A stretch of DNA of 64,000 nt. Origin: Aggregatibacter aphrophilus ATCC 33389. GTDB lineage: Bacteria > Pseudomonadota > Gammaproteobacteria > Enterobacterales > Pasteurellaceae. The stretch is taken from the NCBI RefSeq assembly GCF_900636915.1, contig NZ_LR134327.1, positions 496,001 through 560,000 on the forward strand. Direction: 5' to 3'. A program made the translations under genes and the position numbers. Shown piece after piece: positions 1 to 8,861 of the stretch (the stretch's first letter is position 1; each line of letters opens with the position of its first letter). The notes under the pieces were generated by a model, which saw only the letters and a program-made list of their open reading frames with translations, was not told the origin of the DNA and ran no database searches.

Positions 1-2574
1 AAGACATCCGACCACGTTCTGGGTTTGCGTGCCGTGCTAATCAATGGCGATATTTTGGACACAAGTGCGGTCAAATCCGACGACATTTTTCAACATGTCG
101 AAGAAAACCATGGCTCTGCCCGCGTAAAAAACATCCATCAAGAAATCTTCCAACGTTGTAAAGAAAAGCGGGAGCAAATTCTTCATGATTTGCCACAGCT
201 CAATCGTTTTCTGACCGGTTACGATTTAAAAAATGTGTTTAACGATGATTTAAGCGAATTCAATCTAACCCGTATTCTGACAGGCTCTGAAGGCTCACTT
301 GCCTTTATTTGCGAAGCCACGTTAGATTTAATGCCGCTACCACAGCATCGCACATTAATTAACATCAAATACAATTCTTTCGATGCGGCATTGCGTAACG
401 CACCTTTTATGGTCAAAGCCAATGCGCTTTCCGTGGAAACCGTGGATTCCAAAGTGCTGAATTTGGCTAAACAGGATATTATTTGGCATTCGGTGCAAGA
501 TTTATTAACGGAAGACGAACAAAATCCGATTCTTGGCTTAAATATAGTGGAATACGCCGGTAATAATCAGGCATTAATTGAAAAGCAGGTAGCGCATTTA
601 TGTGCGGAATTGGATCAAAAAATCGCCGAGGGAAAAGATCATATTATCGGCTATCAAGTTTGCGATCATTTGCCATCTATTGAACGAATTTATGCCATGC
701 GCAAAAAAGCCGTAGGGTTGCTTGGCAATGCCAAAGGCGTAGCAAAACCTATTCCTTTTGTAGAAGACACTTGTGTGCCGCCGGAAAATCTGGCGGATTA
801 CATTACCGAGTTTCGCGCTTTATTAGATAGCCATAATTTACAATACGGTATGTTCGGTCATGTGGATGCGGGCGTGTTGCACGTTCGCCCGGCGCTAGAT
901 TTATGCGATCAAGCGCAAGTTAAATTATTCAAACAGATTTCCGACGAGGTGGCAGAACTCACCCGTAAATATGGCGGTTTAATTTGGGGCGAACATGGCA
1001 AAGGGATGCGCTCGCAATACGGCAAAAAATTCTTTACGCCCGAATTATGGCGTGAATTACGTTACATCAAATTCTTATTTGATCCGCAAAATCGCCTCAA
1101 TCCTGGGAAAATCTGCACGCCGTTAAACAGCGAACAAGAACTTTATTCCATTTTATCGCCAATGCGAGCCGACCTAGACCGTCAAATTCCCGTTCAAATG
1201 AAAGAAGAATTTATCGGTGCCATGAATTGTAACGGCAACGGTTTATGCTTTAACTTTGACGTCCACAGCACCATGTGCCCGTCTATGAAAGTGAGTAAAA
1301 ATCGCGTCTTTTCACCGAAAGGCCGCGCGGCAATGGTGCGCGAATGGTTGCGTTTAATGGCGAACGAGCAAGTTACCCCGGCGCAATTAGATTTCAAACA
1401 ATCCACAGTGAAGCTCACGGATTTAGTGCAAAAATTAAAAAACAGCTACCAAAAACGCCGTGGCGAATACGATTTTTCTCATGAAGTGAAAGCGGCAATG
1501 GATACTTGTCTGGCTTGTAAAGCCTGCGCCAGCCAATGCCCGATTAAAATCGACGTACCAAGCTTCCGCGCCAAATTCTTCCATTTTTACCACCAACGTT
1601 ATCTGCGTCCAATCAAAGATTATGTGGTATCCAATGTGGAATACGTCGTACCGCTGATGGCAAAACAAGCGAAATTCTTCAATTATTTTACGGCAACCCA
1701 ATTCATCCAAAAAGTGGCAGAAAAATATTTGGGCATGACAGACTTACCGTTGCTCTCTACGCCAAATCTACAACAACTCATTCAGCTAGGTCATAAAAAT
1801 GCCTCGTTAGAGCAATTAGAAAGCCTAAGTGCGGTAGAAAAACAACATGTTTTACTTATCGTGCAAGATCCGTTCACCTCCTATTATGATGCCAAAGTCG
1901 TCGCCGATTTTGTGGCCTTAACCCAAAAACTTGGTTTTAAGCCTGTGGTACTGCCGTTTAAGCCTAATGGCAAAGCGCAACACATCAAGGGATTTTTAAC
2001 CCGTTTTGCGAAAACAGCCAAAAATCAAGCAGAGTTCCTTAATCGCATGGCAAAACTTGAGATGCCGATGGTGGGGGTGGATCCGGCCATTGTGTTGTCT
2101 TATCGGGACGAATATAAAGAAATTCTTGGTGCAGAGCGCGGTAATTTCCATGTGCTGACCGCACATGAATGGCTCAAACAACAACTGGATAATGGCATAT
2201 TGTTATCTGCGCAAAACACCGAAAAAACCGACCGCACTTTTGAGCCGCATCAGTGGTATTTATTCCCACACTGTACGGAAACGACCGCTATGCCGAACAG
2301 TGGCAAAGAATGGCAACATATTTTTGCTGCCTTCGACCAGCAGTTGCAAGTTGAAAGCGTGGGCTGTTGTGGCATGGCAGGGACTTTCGGGCACGAAACC
2401 CAGCACATTGAAATGTCAAAAGCCATTTATGAAGCCTCATGGGAGAAAAAACTGCAAAATAAAGATCCGAACTTCTGTCTGGCAACCGGTTATTCCTGCC
2501 GTAGTCAGGTGAAGCGTTTCGCCCATTATCAGCCGAAACATCCGGTGCAAGCATTATTAACGTTATTTGAATAA
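1..2574 (+). CDS. ydiJ: YdiJ-type FAD-linked oxidase with Fe-S domain (5' partial)
   Basis: The reading frame is open from base 1, so the N-terminal FAD-binding part lies outside the window; the family is about 1000 residues and about 857 are visible. The visible part begins in the FAD-binding/oxidase region (GSEGSLAF), continues through the FAD-oxidase C-terminal domain (GMFGHVDAGVLHVRP, WGEHGKGMRS), a ferredoxin-like 4Fe-4S motif (DTCLACKACASQCP, near nt 1501-1542) and a C-terminal cysteine-rich region (SVGCCGMAGTFGHE). YdiJ proteins oxidise D-2-hydroxyacids such as D-2-hydroxyglutarate or D-lactate and pass electrons through flavin and Fe-S centres. The following thioesterase gene starts about 12 bases after the stop, which suggests co-transcription. 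Family certain, exact substrate inferred. Confidence 0.9.
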   Translation, partial: KTSDHVLGLRAVLINGDILDTSAVKSDDIFQHVEENHGSARVKNIHQEIFQRCKEKREQILHDLPQLNRFLTGYDLKNVFNDDLSEFNLTRILTGSEGSLAFICEATLDLMPLPQHRTLINIKYNSFDAALRNAPFMVKANALSVETVDSKVLNLAKQDIIWHSVQDLLTEDEQNPILGLNIVEYAGNNQALIEKQVAHLCAELDQKIAEGKDHIIGYQVCDHLPSIERIYAMRKKAVGLLGNAKGVAKPIPFVEDTCVPPENLADYITEFRALLDSHNLQYGMFGHVDAGVLHVRPALDLCDQAQVKLFKQISDEVAELTRKYGGLIWGEHGKGMRSQYGKKFFTPELWRELRYIKFLFDPQNRLNPGKICTPLNSEQELYSILSPMRADLDRQIPVQMKEEFIGAMNCNGNGLCFNFDVHSTMCPSMKVSKNRVFSPKGRAAMVREWLRLMANEQVTPAQLDFKQSTVKLTDLVQKLKNSYQKRRGEYDFSHEVKAAMDTCLACKACASQCPIKIDVPSFRAKFFHFYHQRYLRPIKDYVVSNVEYVVPLMAKQAKFFNYFTATQFIQKVAEKYLGMTDLPLLSTPNLQQLIQLGHKNASLEQLESLSAVEKQHVLLIVQDPFTSYYDAKVVADFVALTQKLGFKPVVLPFKPNGKAQHIKGFLTRFAKTAKNQAEFLNRMAKLEMPMVGVDPAIVLSYRDEYKEILGAERGNFHVLTAHEWLKQQLDNGILLSAQNTEKTDRTFEPHQWYLFPHCTETTAMPNSGKEWQHIFAAFDQQLQVESVGCCGMAGTFGHETQHIEMSKAIYEASWEKKLQNKDPNFCLATGYSCRSQVKRFAHYQPKHPVQALLTLFE

Positions 2575-2586
2575 TGGATGTTCATT

Positions 2587-3009
2587 ATGACGATATGGAA
2601 AAAAAATTTAACGCTAAAACAGCTCAATGACTTCTGTAAAAACTGTACGGTAGCACATTTAGGCATTGAATTTATCGCACAGGGCGATGATTGGCTGGAA
2701 GCCCGAATGCCGGTGGATCAACGTACTACACAACCTATGGGCTTATTGCACGGTGGCATTTCCGCCGCACTCGCCGAAACTGTTGCTTCCACTGCCGGTT
2801 TTTGCTGCGTGGCGGAAAATCAGGCGGTGGTTGGTATAGAAATCAACGCCAATCACCTACGCGCCGTGCGACAAGGTAATGTATATGCCAAAGCCACTCC
2901 CATTCGCTTAGGTAAAATACTACAAGTTTGGCAAATTGACATTCGGGACGAGCAAGATAAACTATGCTGCGTTTCACGTTTAACTCTTTCTGTAATTGCT
3001 CATGACTAA
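2587..3009 (+). CDS. ydiI: Hotdog-fold acyl-CoA thioesterase, YdiI/MenI-like
   Basis: A 140-residue single-domain hotdog thioesterase. The core motif [17 protein letters not shown] carries the HGG turn and the catalytic-region glutamate typical of the 4-hydroxybenzoyl-CoA thioesterase/YdiI group, followed by GIEINANHL. Such enzymes hydrolyse aromatic or short-chain acyl-CoAs; E. coli YdiI (MenI) acts on DHNA-CoA in menaquinone synthesis. The first ATG of the frame is at 2578, but I prefer the ATG at 2587 (MTIWKKN), which matches the usual N-terminus. The gene sits between ydiJ and hemH and overlaps the hemH start by eight bases, so the three are probably one transcript. The physiological substrate cannot be told from the sequence. 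Confidence 0.85.
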   Translation: MTIWKKNLTLKQLNDFCKNCTVAHLGIEFIAQGDDWLEARMPVDQRTTQPMGLLHGGISAALAETVASTAGFCCVAENQAVVGIEINANHLRAVRQGNVYAKATPIRLGKILQVWQIDIRDEQDKLCCVSRLTLSVIAHD

Positions 3010-4063
3010 TTTAAAAATCGGCGTCATTTTGGCTAACTTAGGCACGCCAAACTCACCAAATCCTAAGGACATTTCCCGCTATTTATGGCAATTTTTAACG
3101 GATCCGCGCGTTGTGGATTTACCACGTTACAAATGGTATCCCTTATTAAGGGCCATTATTTTGCCTTTGCGTTCAAAACGTATTGCCAAAAATTATCGTT
3201 CAATTTGGACGGAACAAGGCTCGCCTCTACTTGCCATCAGCCAACAACAAAAACAAGCGCTGACTACCTTTTTACAACAGCAACAACTTGAAGTCGAAAT
3301 TGAAATCGGTATGACTTACGGCAACCCGTCCATGCAAAGTGCGGTACAAAAATTACTGGAAAAACAAGTAGAACACATTATCGTGCTACCGCTCTACCCG
3401 CAGTACAGTAGTACCACCACAGGCGCGGTGTTCGATGCTTTTGCCGGTGCATTAAAACAGCAACGTGGCATTGTGCCGTTTGATTTTATTCATTCATACC
3501 AATTGAATAAAGATTACATCGCCGCCTTAATCGAATCCTGCAAAGTGCGGTTAAAATCCGATGAGTTTTTGCTGTTTTCCTTCCATGGAATTCCGTTGCG
3601 TTACGAAAACACCGGCGATTATTACCGAACCCACTGCCAACAAACCGCCGCCGCGGTAGCACAAGGTTTAGGTTTAAACGAAAAACAATGGGGTATTACC
3701 TTCCAATCGCGTTTTGGCAAAGAAGTGTGGTTGCAACCTTACACCGATGAATTTATTTCTAATGCGGCGCAACAAGGCATCAAAAAAATGGCGGTGATCT
3801 GCCCGGGCTTTGCGGCAGACTGTTTGGAAACCTTGGAAGAAATTTCGGAAGAAAACAAAACGTTGTTCTTAACCCAGGGTGGAGAAAGTTTTCAATACAT
3901 TCCCGCTCTCAATGCAGAACCGGCACACATTGAAATGTTAGGCAAATTGGTGATGAACCAAATAGCGAAAATGAAATGTAATAACTGCAATTCGCCGAAT
4001 ATTGACGTGATTCCAACTATTTCTGTGCCAACCACAAGCAATTTAAGCAGCCGTTGTCATTAA
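3002..4063 (+). CDS. hemH: Ferrochelatase
   Basis: Ferrochelatase inserts Fe2+ into protoporphyrin IX in the last step of haem synthesis. Diagnostic segments are [12 protein letters not shown] near the N-terminus, [17 protein letters not shown], the catalytic-histidine motif [10 protein letters not shown] and, towards the C-terminus, [15 protein letters not shown]. At about 353 residues it is slightly longer than E. coli HemH; the extra C-terminal tail has cysteines (KCNNCNSPN, then SSRCH), reminiscent of bacterial ferrochelatases with a C-terminal Cys cluster, though I cannot show that it binds a cluster. An upstream TTG at 2996 is possible, but the ATG at 3002 overlapping the thioesterase stop is the natural translationally coupled start. 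Confidence 0.95.
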   Translation: MTNLKIGVILANLGTPNSPNPKDISRYLWQFLTDPRVVDLPRYKWYPLLRAIILPLRSKRIAKNYRSIWTEQGSPLLAISQQQKQALTTFLQQQQLEVEIEIGMTYGNPSMQSAVQKLLEKQVEHIIVLPLYPQYSSTTTGAVFDAFAGALKQQRGIVPFDFIHSYQLNKDYIAALIESCKVRLKSDEFLLFSFHGIPLRYENTGDYYRTHCQQTAAAVAQGLGLNEKQWGITFQSRFGKEVWLQPYTDEFISNAAQQGIKKMAVICPGFAADCLETLEEISEENKTLFLTQGGESFQYIPALNAEPAHIEMLGKLVMNQIAKMKCNNCNSPNIDVIPTISVPTTSNLSSRCH

Positions 4064-4102
4064 TCTTAACAACCTTTTTACTTCATATTTAAGGAGAACA
4101 TT

Positions 4103-4603
4103 ATGAGTAACGTCACTTTAGCAGGCAATCCAATCGATGTTGCAGGCCGTTTCCCACAAATTGGCGACCAGCTCACTGAACTCACATTAGTGAATAATGA
4201 ATTGGGCGATGTAAATCTAAATACCTTTGCCGGCCAACGCAAAGTACTAAACATTTTTCCAAGTATCGACACTGGTGTTTGCGCCACCTCCGTGCGTAAA
4301 TTCAACGAAAAAGCCGCAACATTGGCTAACACCGTTGTACTTTGCATTTCCGCTGACTTGCCTTTCGCGCAAATCCGTTTCTGTGGCGCTGAAGGCATCG
4401 ACAAGGTACAAACCCTTTCCACATTCCGCCACCACGAGTTACACAAAACCCTCGGCGTTGACATTACATCTGGCCCTCTCGCCGGCCTAACCGCCCGCGC
4501 CGTTATTGTGTTAGATGAACATAACAACGTGTTACACAGCGAATTAGTGTCTGAAATTAAAAACGAGCCGGATTACGACGCTGCACTTGCCGTGTTGGTC
4601 TAA
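4103..4603 (+). CDS. tpx: Thiol peroxidase (peroxiredoxin Tpx)
   Basis: An atypical 2-Cys peroxiredoxin of 166 residues, the usual Tpx length. The peroxidatic cysteine lies in [16 protein letters not shown] and the resolving cysteine in IRFCGAEGI, about 34 residues later. Tpx reduces alkyl hydroperoxides and H2O2 using thioredoxin. A strong ribosome-binding site (AAGGAG) lies 7-12 bases before the ATG. The gene follows hemH by 39 bases with no evident terminator between them and ends at a clear inverted-repeat terminator, so it may be read both from its own promoter and from upstream. Confidence 0.95.
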   Translation: MSNVTLAGNPIDVAGRFPQIGDQLTELTLVNNELGDVNLNTFAGQRKVLNIFPSIDTGVCATSVRKFNEKAATLANTVVLCISADLPFAQIRFCGAEGIDKVQTLSTFRHHELHKTLGVDITSGPLAGLTARAVIVLDEHNNVLHSELVSEIKNEPDYDAALAVLV

Positions 4604-4616
4604 TCACGAATAAAGC

Positions 4617-4674
4617 AAAGTGCGGTGGTTTTCTCGGTGTGTTAAAAACACTTGGAAAATCCACCGCACTTTTG
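4617..4674 (+). terminator. Terminator built from an inverted uptake-signal pair
   Basis: AAAGTGCGGTGGTTTT and its complement (GAAAATCCACCGCACTTTT) form the arms of a long hairpin just after tpx, ending in a T-run. Each arm contains the 9-mer AAGTGCGGT or its complement. Confidence 0.75.
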
Positions 4675-4689
4675 TTTTCAGGATATTTA

Positions 4690-4881
4690 ATGGCGCATGC
4701 TTCATAGCGTGTGCCGATAGCCTTTTGATATTTATGGCACGCGTTAGGAAACGCGCGCCATCTGAGAAGAAAATAGTGAGCTTGGCGAATATCGAAGTCG
4801 CACAGAGCGTTTATTAAACGCTGTCCTACCAATTAGACAACAAGCTCATACTAATCTAAAAGGTGCGTTTACACGCATCCT
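4690..4881. repeat. Cluster of GCGT...ACGC intergenic hairpins
   Basis: Four short palindromes sit in 190 bases without a gene: GGCGCATGC/GCGTGTGCC (4692-4715), GGCACGCGT/ACGCGCGCC (4736-4759), AGCGTTT/AAACGCT (4806-4822) and GGTGCGT/ACGCATC (4862-4879). All share a GCGT-loop-ACGC core, so they look like members of a REP-like family. The last lies directly after the nagA stop and could end the nagBA transcript. The third is also the anticodon-arm equivalent of the tRNA-like element. Confidence 0.45.
4777..4847 (-). ncRNA. tRNA-like element (divergent or degenerate tRNA)
   Basis: Read on the minus strand this 70-71 nt segment folds as a tRNA. It has a perfect 7-bp acceptor stem (GAGCTTG with CAAGCTC), a D arm with GTCT/GGAC stem and AATTGGTA loop, a 5-bp anticodon stem (AGCGT/ACGCT) with loop TTAATAA, and a T arm with TTCGATA loop. 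Oddities are a missing base 26, a 4-base variable loop, a C-T mismatch where 53-61 should pair, no encoded CCA and an anticodon that would read AAT. A34 isoleucine tRNAs are not normal in bacteria. It may be a decayed tRNA, a tRNA-derived repeat or a chance fold around the hairpin at 4806-4822. Confidence 0.35.
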
Positions 4882-4887
4882 ACCTTA

Positions 4888-6033
4888 TCAATTTACCTTC
4901 CACTCTCCGTTCACTACTGTGCCGATGACCTTGTAATCATTGGTGAATACCGCGAGGTTGGCAATTTTGCCTGCCTCGACGGAACCTAAACGGTTATCCA
5001 CACCAATAGCGCGGGCAGGATAGAGATTACTCATACGAACGGCTTCGGCAAGAGGGATTTCTACGTATTCCACAGCGTTTTTAATGGATTCCATCATAGT
5101 GATAGACGCACCGGCAATAGTGCCGTTACCGTCATAGCAACGTCCTTCTTTCACATAAATGGTTTTACCTACGAAGGTGAACGTTTCTAGTTCAGGGCCT
5201 GCACCGGCAGCCGCTAAGGAGTCGGTGACGATACAAAGTTTGTCACCTTTCACTTTTTTATCCAAACGCACATTGCCAAAATCCACGTGTACGCCGTCCA
5301 CGATAATGCCGGTATAAACGTCGGAATCCAACACCGCACCCACCACGCCCATAGCACGACCGGAACTGATCGGCGACATAGCGTTATGTAAGTGGGTGGC
5401 GAAAGTAGCGCCTTTGTGGAAAGCGGCTTTTGCTACTTCATAACTGGCGTTGGAATGGCCGACAGACACCACAATGCCACTTTTCACGAAATCAGGGGTG
5501 TAATTGATTGTCGGGTTTTCGGCTGCGATAGTGAGTTTGGTGATCACATCCGCGTTGTCGCAAAGAAAATCTTTCATTTCAGGTGAAATTTCACGAATGT
5601 ATTCAGGGCGATGAACGCCTTTTTTTTCTACGCTTAAATAAGGTCCTTCAATATGCAATCCAAGGGCTTGGTTTTTATGTTTGGCTAAATATTGACGCAT
5701 GATTTTAACCGCACTTTTAATACCTTCATCGGGTGCCGTGATAAAGGTTGGCAGGAAGCTGGTACAACCCGATTTCAAATTGGTGGCTTGCATAATTTCC
5801 AAAGTTTCTACACTGGTTTGATCGTTAAACATGACGCCACCACAGCCGTTTAATTGCAAGTCAATAAAACCGGCCGTAAGATTATGCCCTTGTAAATCAA
5901 TGGTCTTAATGTCACTTTCCAATTCGCTTTGCGGAATCACTGCCTCAATGTTTTCACCGTTAATCACCACGGCATAATCCCGCAGAATCTCATATTTGGT
6001 GTAAATGACAGAGTTAATCAATGCATATTTCAT
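4888..6033 (-). CDS. nagA: N-acetylglucosamine-6-phosphate deacetylase
   Basis: NagA removes acetate from GlcNAc-6-P to give glucosamine-6-P, the step shared by GlcNAc and sialic acid catabolism. The 381-residue length matches the family. Amidohydrolase metal- and substrate-site motifs are visible: GFIDLQLNGCGG, LGLHIEGPYLS, VSVGHSNASYE, ATHLHNAMSP and the catalytic aspartate region CIVTDSLAAAG. It lies 54 bases downstream of nagB on the same strand; the gap holds one uptake-signal copy and no obvious terminator, so a nagB-nagA transcript is likely. Confidence 0.95.
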   Translation of the reverse strand: MKYALINSVIYTKYEILRDYAVVINGENIEAVIPQSELESDIKTIDLQGHNLTAGFIDLQLNGCGGVMFNDQTSVETLEIMQATNLKSGCTSFLPTFITAPDEGIKSAVKIMRQYLAKHKNQALGLHIEGPYLSVEKKGVHRPEYIREISPEMKDFLCDNADVITKLTIAAENPTINYTPDFVKSGIVVSVGHSNASYEVAKAAFHKGATFATHLHNAMSPISSGRAMGVVGAVLDSDVYTGIIVDGVHVDFGNVRLDKKVKGDKLCIVTDSLAAAGAGPELETFTFVGKTIYVKEGRCYDGNGTIAGASITMMESIKNAVEYVEIPLAEAVRMSNLYPARAIGVDNRLGSVEAGKIANLAVFTNDYKVIGTVVNGEWKVN

Positions 6034-6087
6034 AATGCTACCTTCTAAAAAATAATCTAAAAATCCACCGCACTTTTAGCTAAAAAG

Positions 6088-6891
6088 CTACAACACACTA
6101 TGAATCGCGTGATTTTCCAATTCGGTGAAATATTTCACGGTTTTCACTTTGAGTTCTTGGAGCGCAGGCTCATCACACACCAACACAAAGTGGCGATGCA
6201 ATTGAAGCGCACTAACCGTCCAAAGATGATTCACCGATCCTTCTACGGCGGCTTGCACAGCGAGTGCCTTGGAATGTCCCGTTGCTAAAATCATCACTTC
6301 TTCCGCGTCTAACAAGGTGCCGACACCAATGGTTAAAGAATATTTTGGCACTTGATTCACATCATTATTAAAGAAACGGGAATTGGCAATAATCGTATCC
6401 GGTGTAAGGGTTTTAATACGGGTATGGGAGCTTAAAGAAGACGCCGGTTCGTTAAAGGCAATATGCCCATCCACACCTACGCCGCCCATGAATAAATGGA
6501 TTTTGCCGTAAGATTTGATTTTTTCTTCATAACGGCGACATTCTTCATCATGATCATCCGTGTTGCCGTTTAAGATATTGATATTTTGCGGCTGAATATC
6601 AATGTGGTTGAAGAAGTTGTTATACATGAAGCTATGATAACTTTCCGGATGCTCTGCCGGCAAACCGACATATTCATCCATATTAAATGTCACCACATGC
6701 TTAAAACTCACTTGACCGGCTTGGTTAAATTTGATTAGTTCTTGATAGGTTTTCAATGGCGTCCCGCCGGTCGGTAACCCCAAAACAAAAGGACGTTCTG
6801 CCGTCGGGTTGAAATGATTAATTCTATCGACAATATGACGAGCCGCCCAACGGCTGACTTGTTGTTCGTTATGTAATGGGATGAGGCGCAT
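6088..6891 (-). CDS. nagB: Glucosamine-6-phosphate deaminase
   Basis: NagB converts glucosamine-6-P to fructose-6-P and ammonia, delivering amino sugars to glycolysis. Length (267) matches E. coli NagB (266). Motifs: the N-terminal [26 protein letters not shown] phosphate loop, [10 protein letters not shown] with the catalytic aspartate, and [14 protein letters not shown] with the catalytic histidine. A ribosome-binding site (AAGGAAG) lies upstream of the ATG at 6891. It is the first gene of nagBA and is separated from the nan genes by about 200 bases containing a long inverted repeat. Confidence 0.97.
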   Translation of the reverse strand: MRLIPLHNEQQVSRWAARHIVDRINHFNPTAERPFVLGLPTGGTPLKTYQELIKFNQAGQVSFKHVVTFNMDEYVGLPAEHPESYHSFMYNNFFNHIDIQPQNINILNGNTDDHDEECRRYEEKIKSYGKIHLFMGGVGVDGHIAFNEPASSLSSHTRIKTLTPDTIIANSRFFNNDVNQVPKYSLTIGVGTLLDAEEVMILATGHSKALAVQAAVEGSVNHLWTVSALQLHRHFVLVCDEPALQELKVKTVKYFTELENHAIHSVL

Positions 6892-6945
6892 GATAAACTT
6901 CCTTTATTGTGCCGCGCTTTTTATCCCGGTTCAACCTAGGGCAAT

Positions 6946-7043
6946 AAATTACCCTAAGTTACGCATAATCGTTTTCCCTTTAGAAACCAAGAGAGGAGGC
7001 TAAAGGCCTAAAGAATCCGAATTATGCGTAACCGTGGGTAATT
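6946..7043. repeat. 98-bp inverted repeat between nagB and nanA
   Basis: The two ends (6946-6971 and 7018-7043) are near-complementary arms of about 26 bases, each holding AAATTACCC and GTTACGCATAAT with a short mismatched segment between. The spacer contains a further partly complementary pair (CCTTTAG/CTAAAGG). This would form a long hairpin between two catabolic operons. It could be a MITE-like insertion, a transcription boundary or an operator; no transposase lies nearby. Confidence 0.6.
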
Positions 7044-7090
7044 TTTACTTATAGCGATACCGTAAAAGTGCGGTCATTTTTTCCATTAAA

Positions 7091-7969
7091 TTATAAATAT
7101 TTCGCCTTTAATTCTTTTGCTCTTGCTAACTGAGCGTCTGTCGCTTTTGCCGTCATCGGTTCGCGGCAGTATCCGGCGTCCACACCTTCCAATTTCAACA
7201 ATTCTTTGATGGTTAAATATAAACCATTCGCTAAAATGCCTTCGATTAAGTCATTAGTAACGTGTTGAATAGCAAGGGCTTCGGCAAGTTTGCCTTGTTT
7301 GGTTAAGTCAAAAATTTGTCTTGCACGTACGCCGTTAACGTTAAAGGTACTACCGATAGCACCATCCACTCCTAACGCAGCAGCCGGTAACATCATTTCG
7401 TCAAAGCCTGCCCAGATTAAGTGATTTGGATAGGCTTTTTTCAAGCGTTCCAACAAGTAGAAATCGCCTGCAGTGAATTTCACACCAAGCACTTTCGGGT
7501 TTTTGTAAAGCTCGCCGAATTGCTCAATACCCATATTTACACCGGTTAAGAACGGAATGGAGTACACGATCATGTTATTGCCGGTTTCAGCGATGATGGT
7601 GTCGTAGTAATGTTTGATTTCAGGGAAGCTGAATTTATAGTAGAACGGGGTTACGGCAGAAAGGCTGTCATAACCTAATTCGGTGGCGTATTTACCCAAT
7701 TCCACGGCTTCGTGTAAATTCACGCTACCTACTTGAGCGATTAATGCCACTTGGTCTTTGGCTTCATCTTTAGCGATACGGAAAATTTGTTTTTTCTCTT
7801 CGGTGGAAAGCATAAAGTTTTCACCGGTTGAACCGCCCACATATAAACCGTCCACTTTCATTTTATCAATGTTGTGGCGGATAATTTGACGCAAGCCTTT
7901 CTCATTAATAGAGCCATCTTCGTTAAATGACACTAATAACGCACTGAAAATACCTTTTAAATCACGCAT
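7091..7969 (-). CDS. nanA: N-acetylneuraminate lyase
   Basis: NanA is a class I aldolase that splits N-acetylneuraminate into ManNAc and pyruvate. The 292-residue length is typical of the DapA/NanA TIM-barrel family. Visible landmarks are the substrate loop [14 protein letters not shown], the catalytic tyrosine in [13 protein letters not shown] and the Schiff-base lysine in [17 protein letters not shown]. The GSTGE form of the loop indicates NanA rather than DapA. The start is preceded by AAGGAG. It is the last gene of nanE-nanK-siaR-nanA on the minus strand, 18 bases after siaR. Confidence 0.97.
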   Translation of the reverse strand: MRDLKGIFSALLVSFNEDGSINEKGLRQIIRHNIDKMKVDGLYVGGSTGENFMLSTEEKKQIFRIAKDEAKDQVALIAQVGSVNLHEAVELGKYATELGYDSLSAVTPFYYKFSFPEIKHYYDTIIAETGNNMIVYSIPFLTGVNMGIEQFGELYKNPKVLGVKFTAGDFYLLERLKKAYPNHLIWAGFDEMMLPAAALGVDGAIGSTFNVNGVRARQIFDLTKQGKLAEALAIQHVTNDLIEGILANGLYLTIKELLKLEGVDAGYCREPMTAKATDAQLARAKELKAKYL

Positions 7970-7987
7970 TGTTTTCTCCTTGATTTA

Positions 7988-8857
7988 TCATTTAATACGT
8001 TGTTCTAAAATCACATCTAATGTTTTTTGCTTGGTTTTCACCGCTCTTTCTTGTTCGGCTTGCACCAGCAAAGCATAAATTAAATCCAACACAAATAGTT
8101 GAGCAATTTTGGTACCAATGGAATCCCCTTGTAATTTGCCTTGCTTATTACCATTCACCAAGACAAAATCTGCATGTTCGGTGATAGGGGAACGCAAACT
8201 GTGGGTCAACGCCACAGTAACTGCACCATTCTGTTTTGCTATTTTTAAGGTATGGGCAGTTTCTTGGGAATAACCGGAATGACTGATACCAATGGCTACA
8301 TCGTTTTTCTTCAATAACGCTGCCTGCATATACATAAAATGGTTATTACCACTGGCATCCACTTGCATACCGATACGCATAAATTTATTTTTCGCATCTT
8401 CTGCAGTTACACCGGAAGATCCTACGCCAAATAAAAAAACTTTATTAGCGTGTTGAATTGCCTCCACCACCTTTTCTAACTGACTAAAATCCAGTAAATT
8501 TATGGTTTCTTCCATAACGTTGTTAAGGGTGGCTTGTAATTTATGGGTAATTTTTAAGGAATCATCATCCGGCATAATTTCCGTATCTAATACAGTATCA
8601 TCTCGCCCTTCTCTATTGGTGGCCAATTCAATGGAAAATTCCAGTTTAAAATCACTGAACCCCTTAAAACCCAAGGTACGGCAAAAACGCACAAAGGTAG
8701 CCTCACCCACATTTAAACGTTCGGCAAGTTCTGCCAAAGAATATTGCACAATCACATCAGGCGATTGAGTAATCACATCGGCGATTTTCTTTTCTGTTTT
8801 AGTTAAACTTTGATACAACGAACTGATGGTATTCAATACATTTCCACTTTTTGCCAT
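7988..8857 (-). CDS. siaR: SiaR/NanR, RpiR-family sialic acid regulator
   Basis: A 289-residue RpiR-type regulator with an N-terminal helix-turn-helix (ELAERLNVGEATFVRF, about residues 40-65) and a C-terminal SIS phosphosugar-binding domain (VFLFGVGSSGVTAEDA, about 130-260). In H. influenzae the homologue SiaR controls the nan and sia operons together with CRP, and glucosamine-6-phosphate is its effector. Position within the nan operon, four bases after nanK, supports the same role. The likely target is the nanE-siaP divergent region, which has two copies of a 15-bp palindrome. The effector is taken from the family, not seen here. Confidence 0.92.
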   Translation of the reverse strand: MAKSGNVLNTISSLYQSLTKTEKKIADVITQSPDVIVQYSLAELAERLNVGEATFVRFCRTLGFKGFSDFKLEFSIELATNREGRDDTVLDTEIMPDDDSLKITHKLQATLNNVMEETINLLDFSQLEKVVEAIQHANKVFLFGVGSSGVTAEDAKNKFMRIGMQVDASGNNHFMYMQAALLKKNDVAIGISHSGYSQETAHTLKIAKQNGAVTVALTHSLRSPITEHADFVLVNGNKQGKLQGDSIGTKIAQLFVLDLIYALLVQAEQERAVKTKQKTLDVILEQRIK

Positions 8858-8861
8858 AAAT

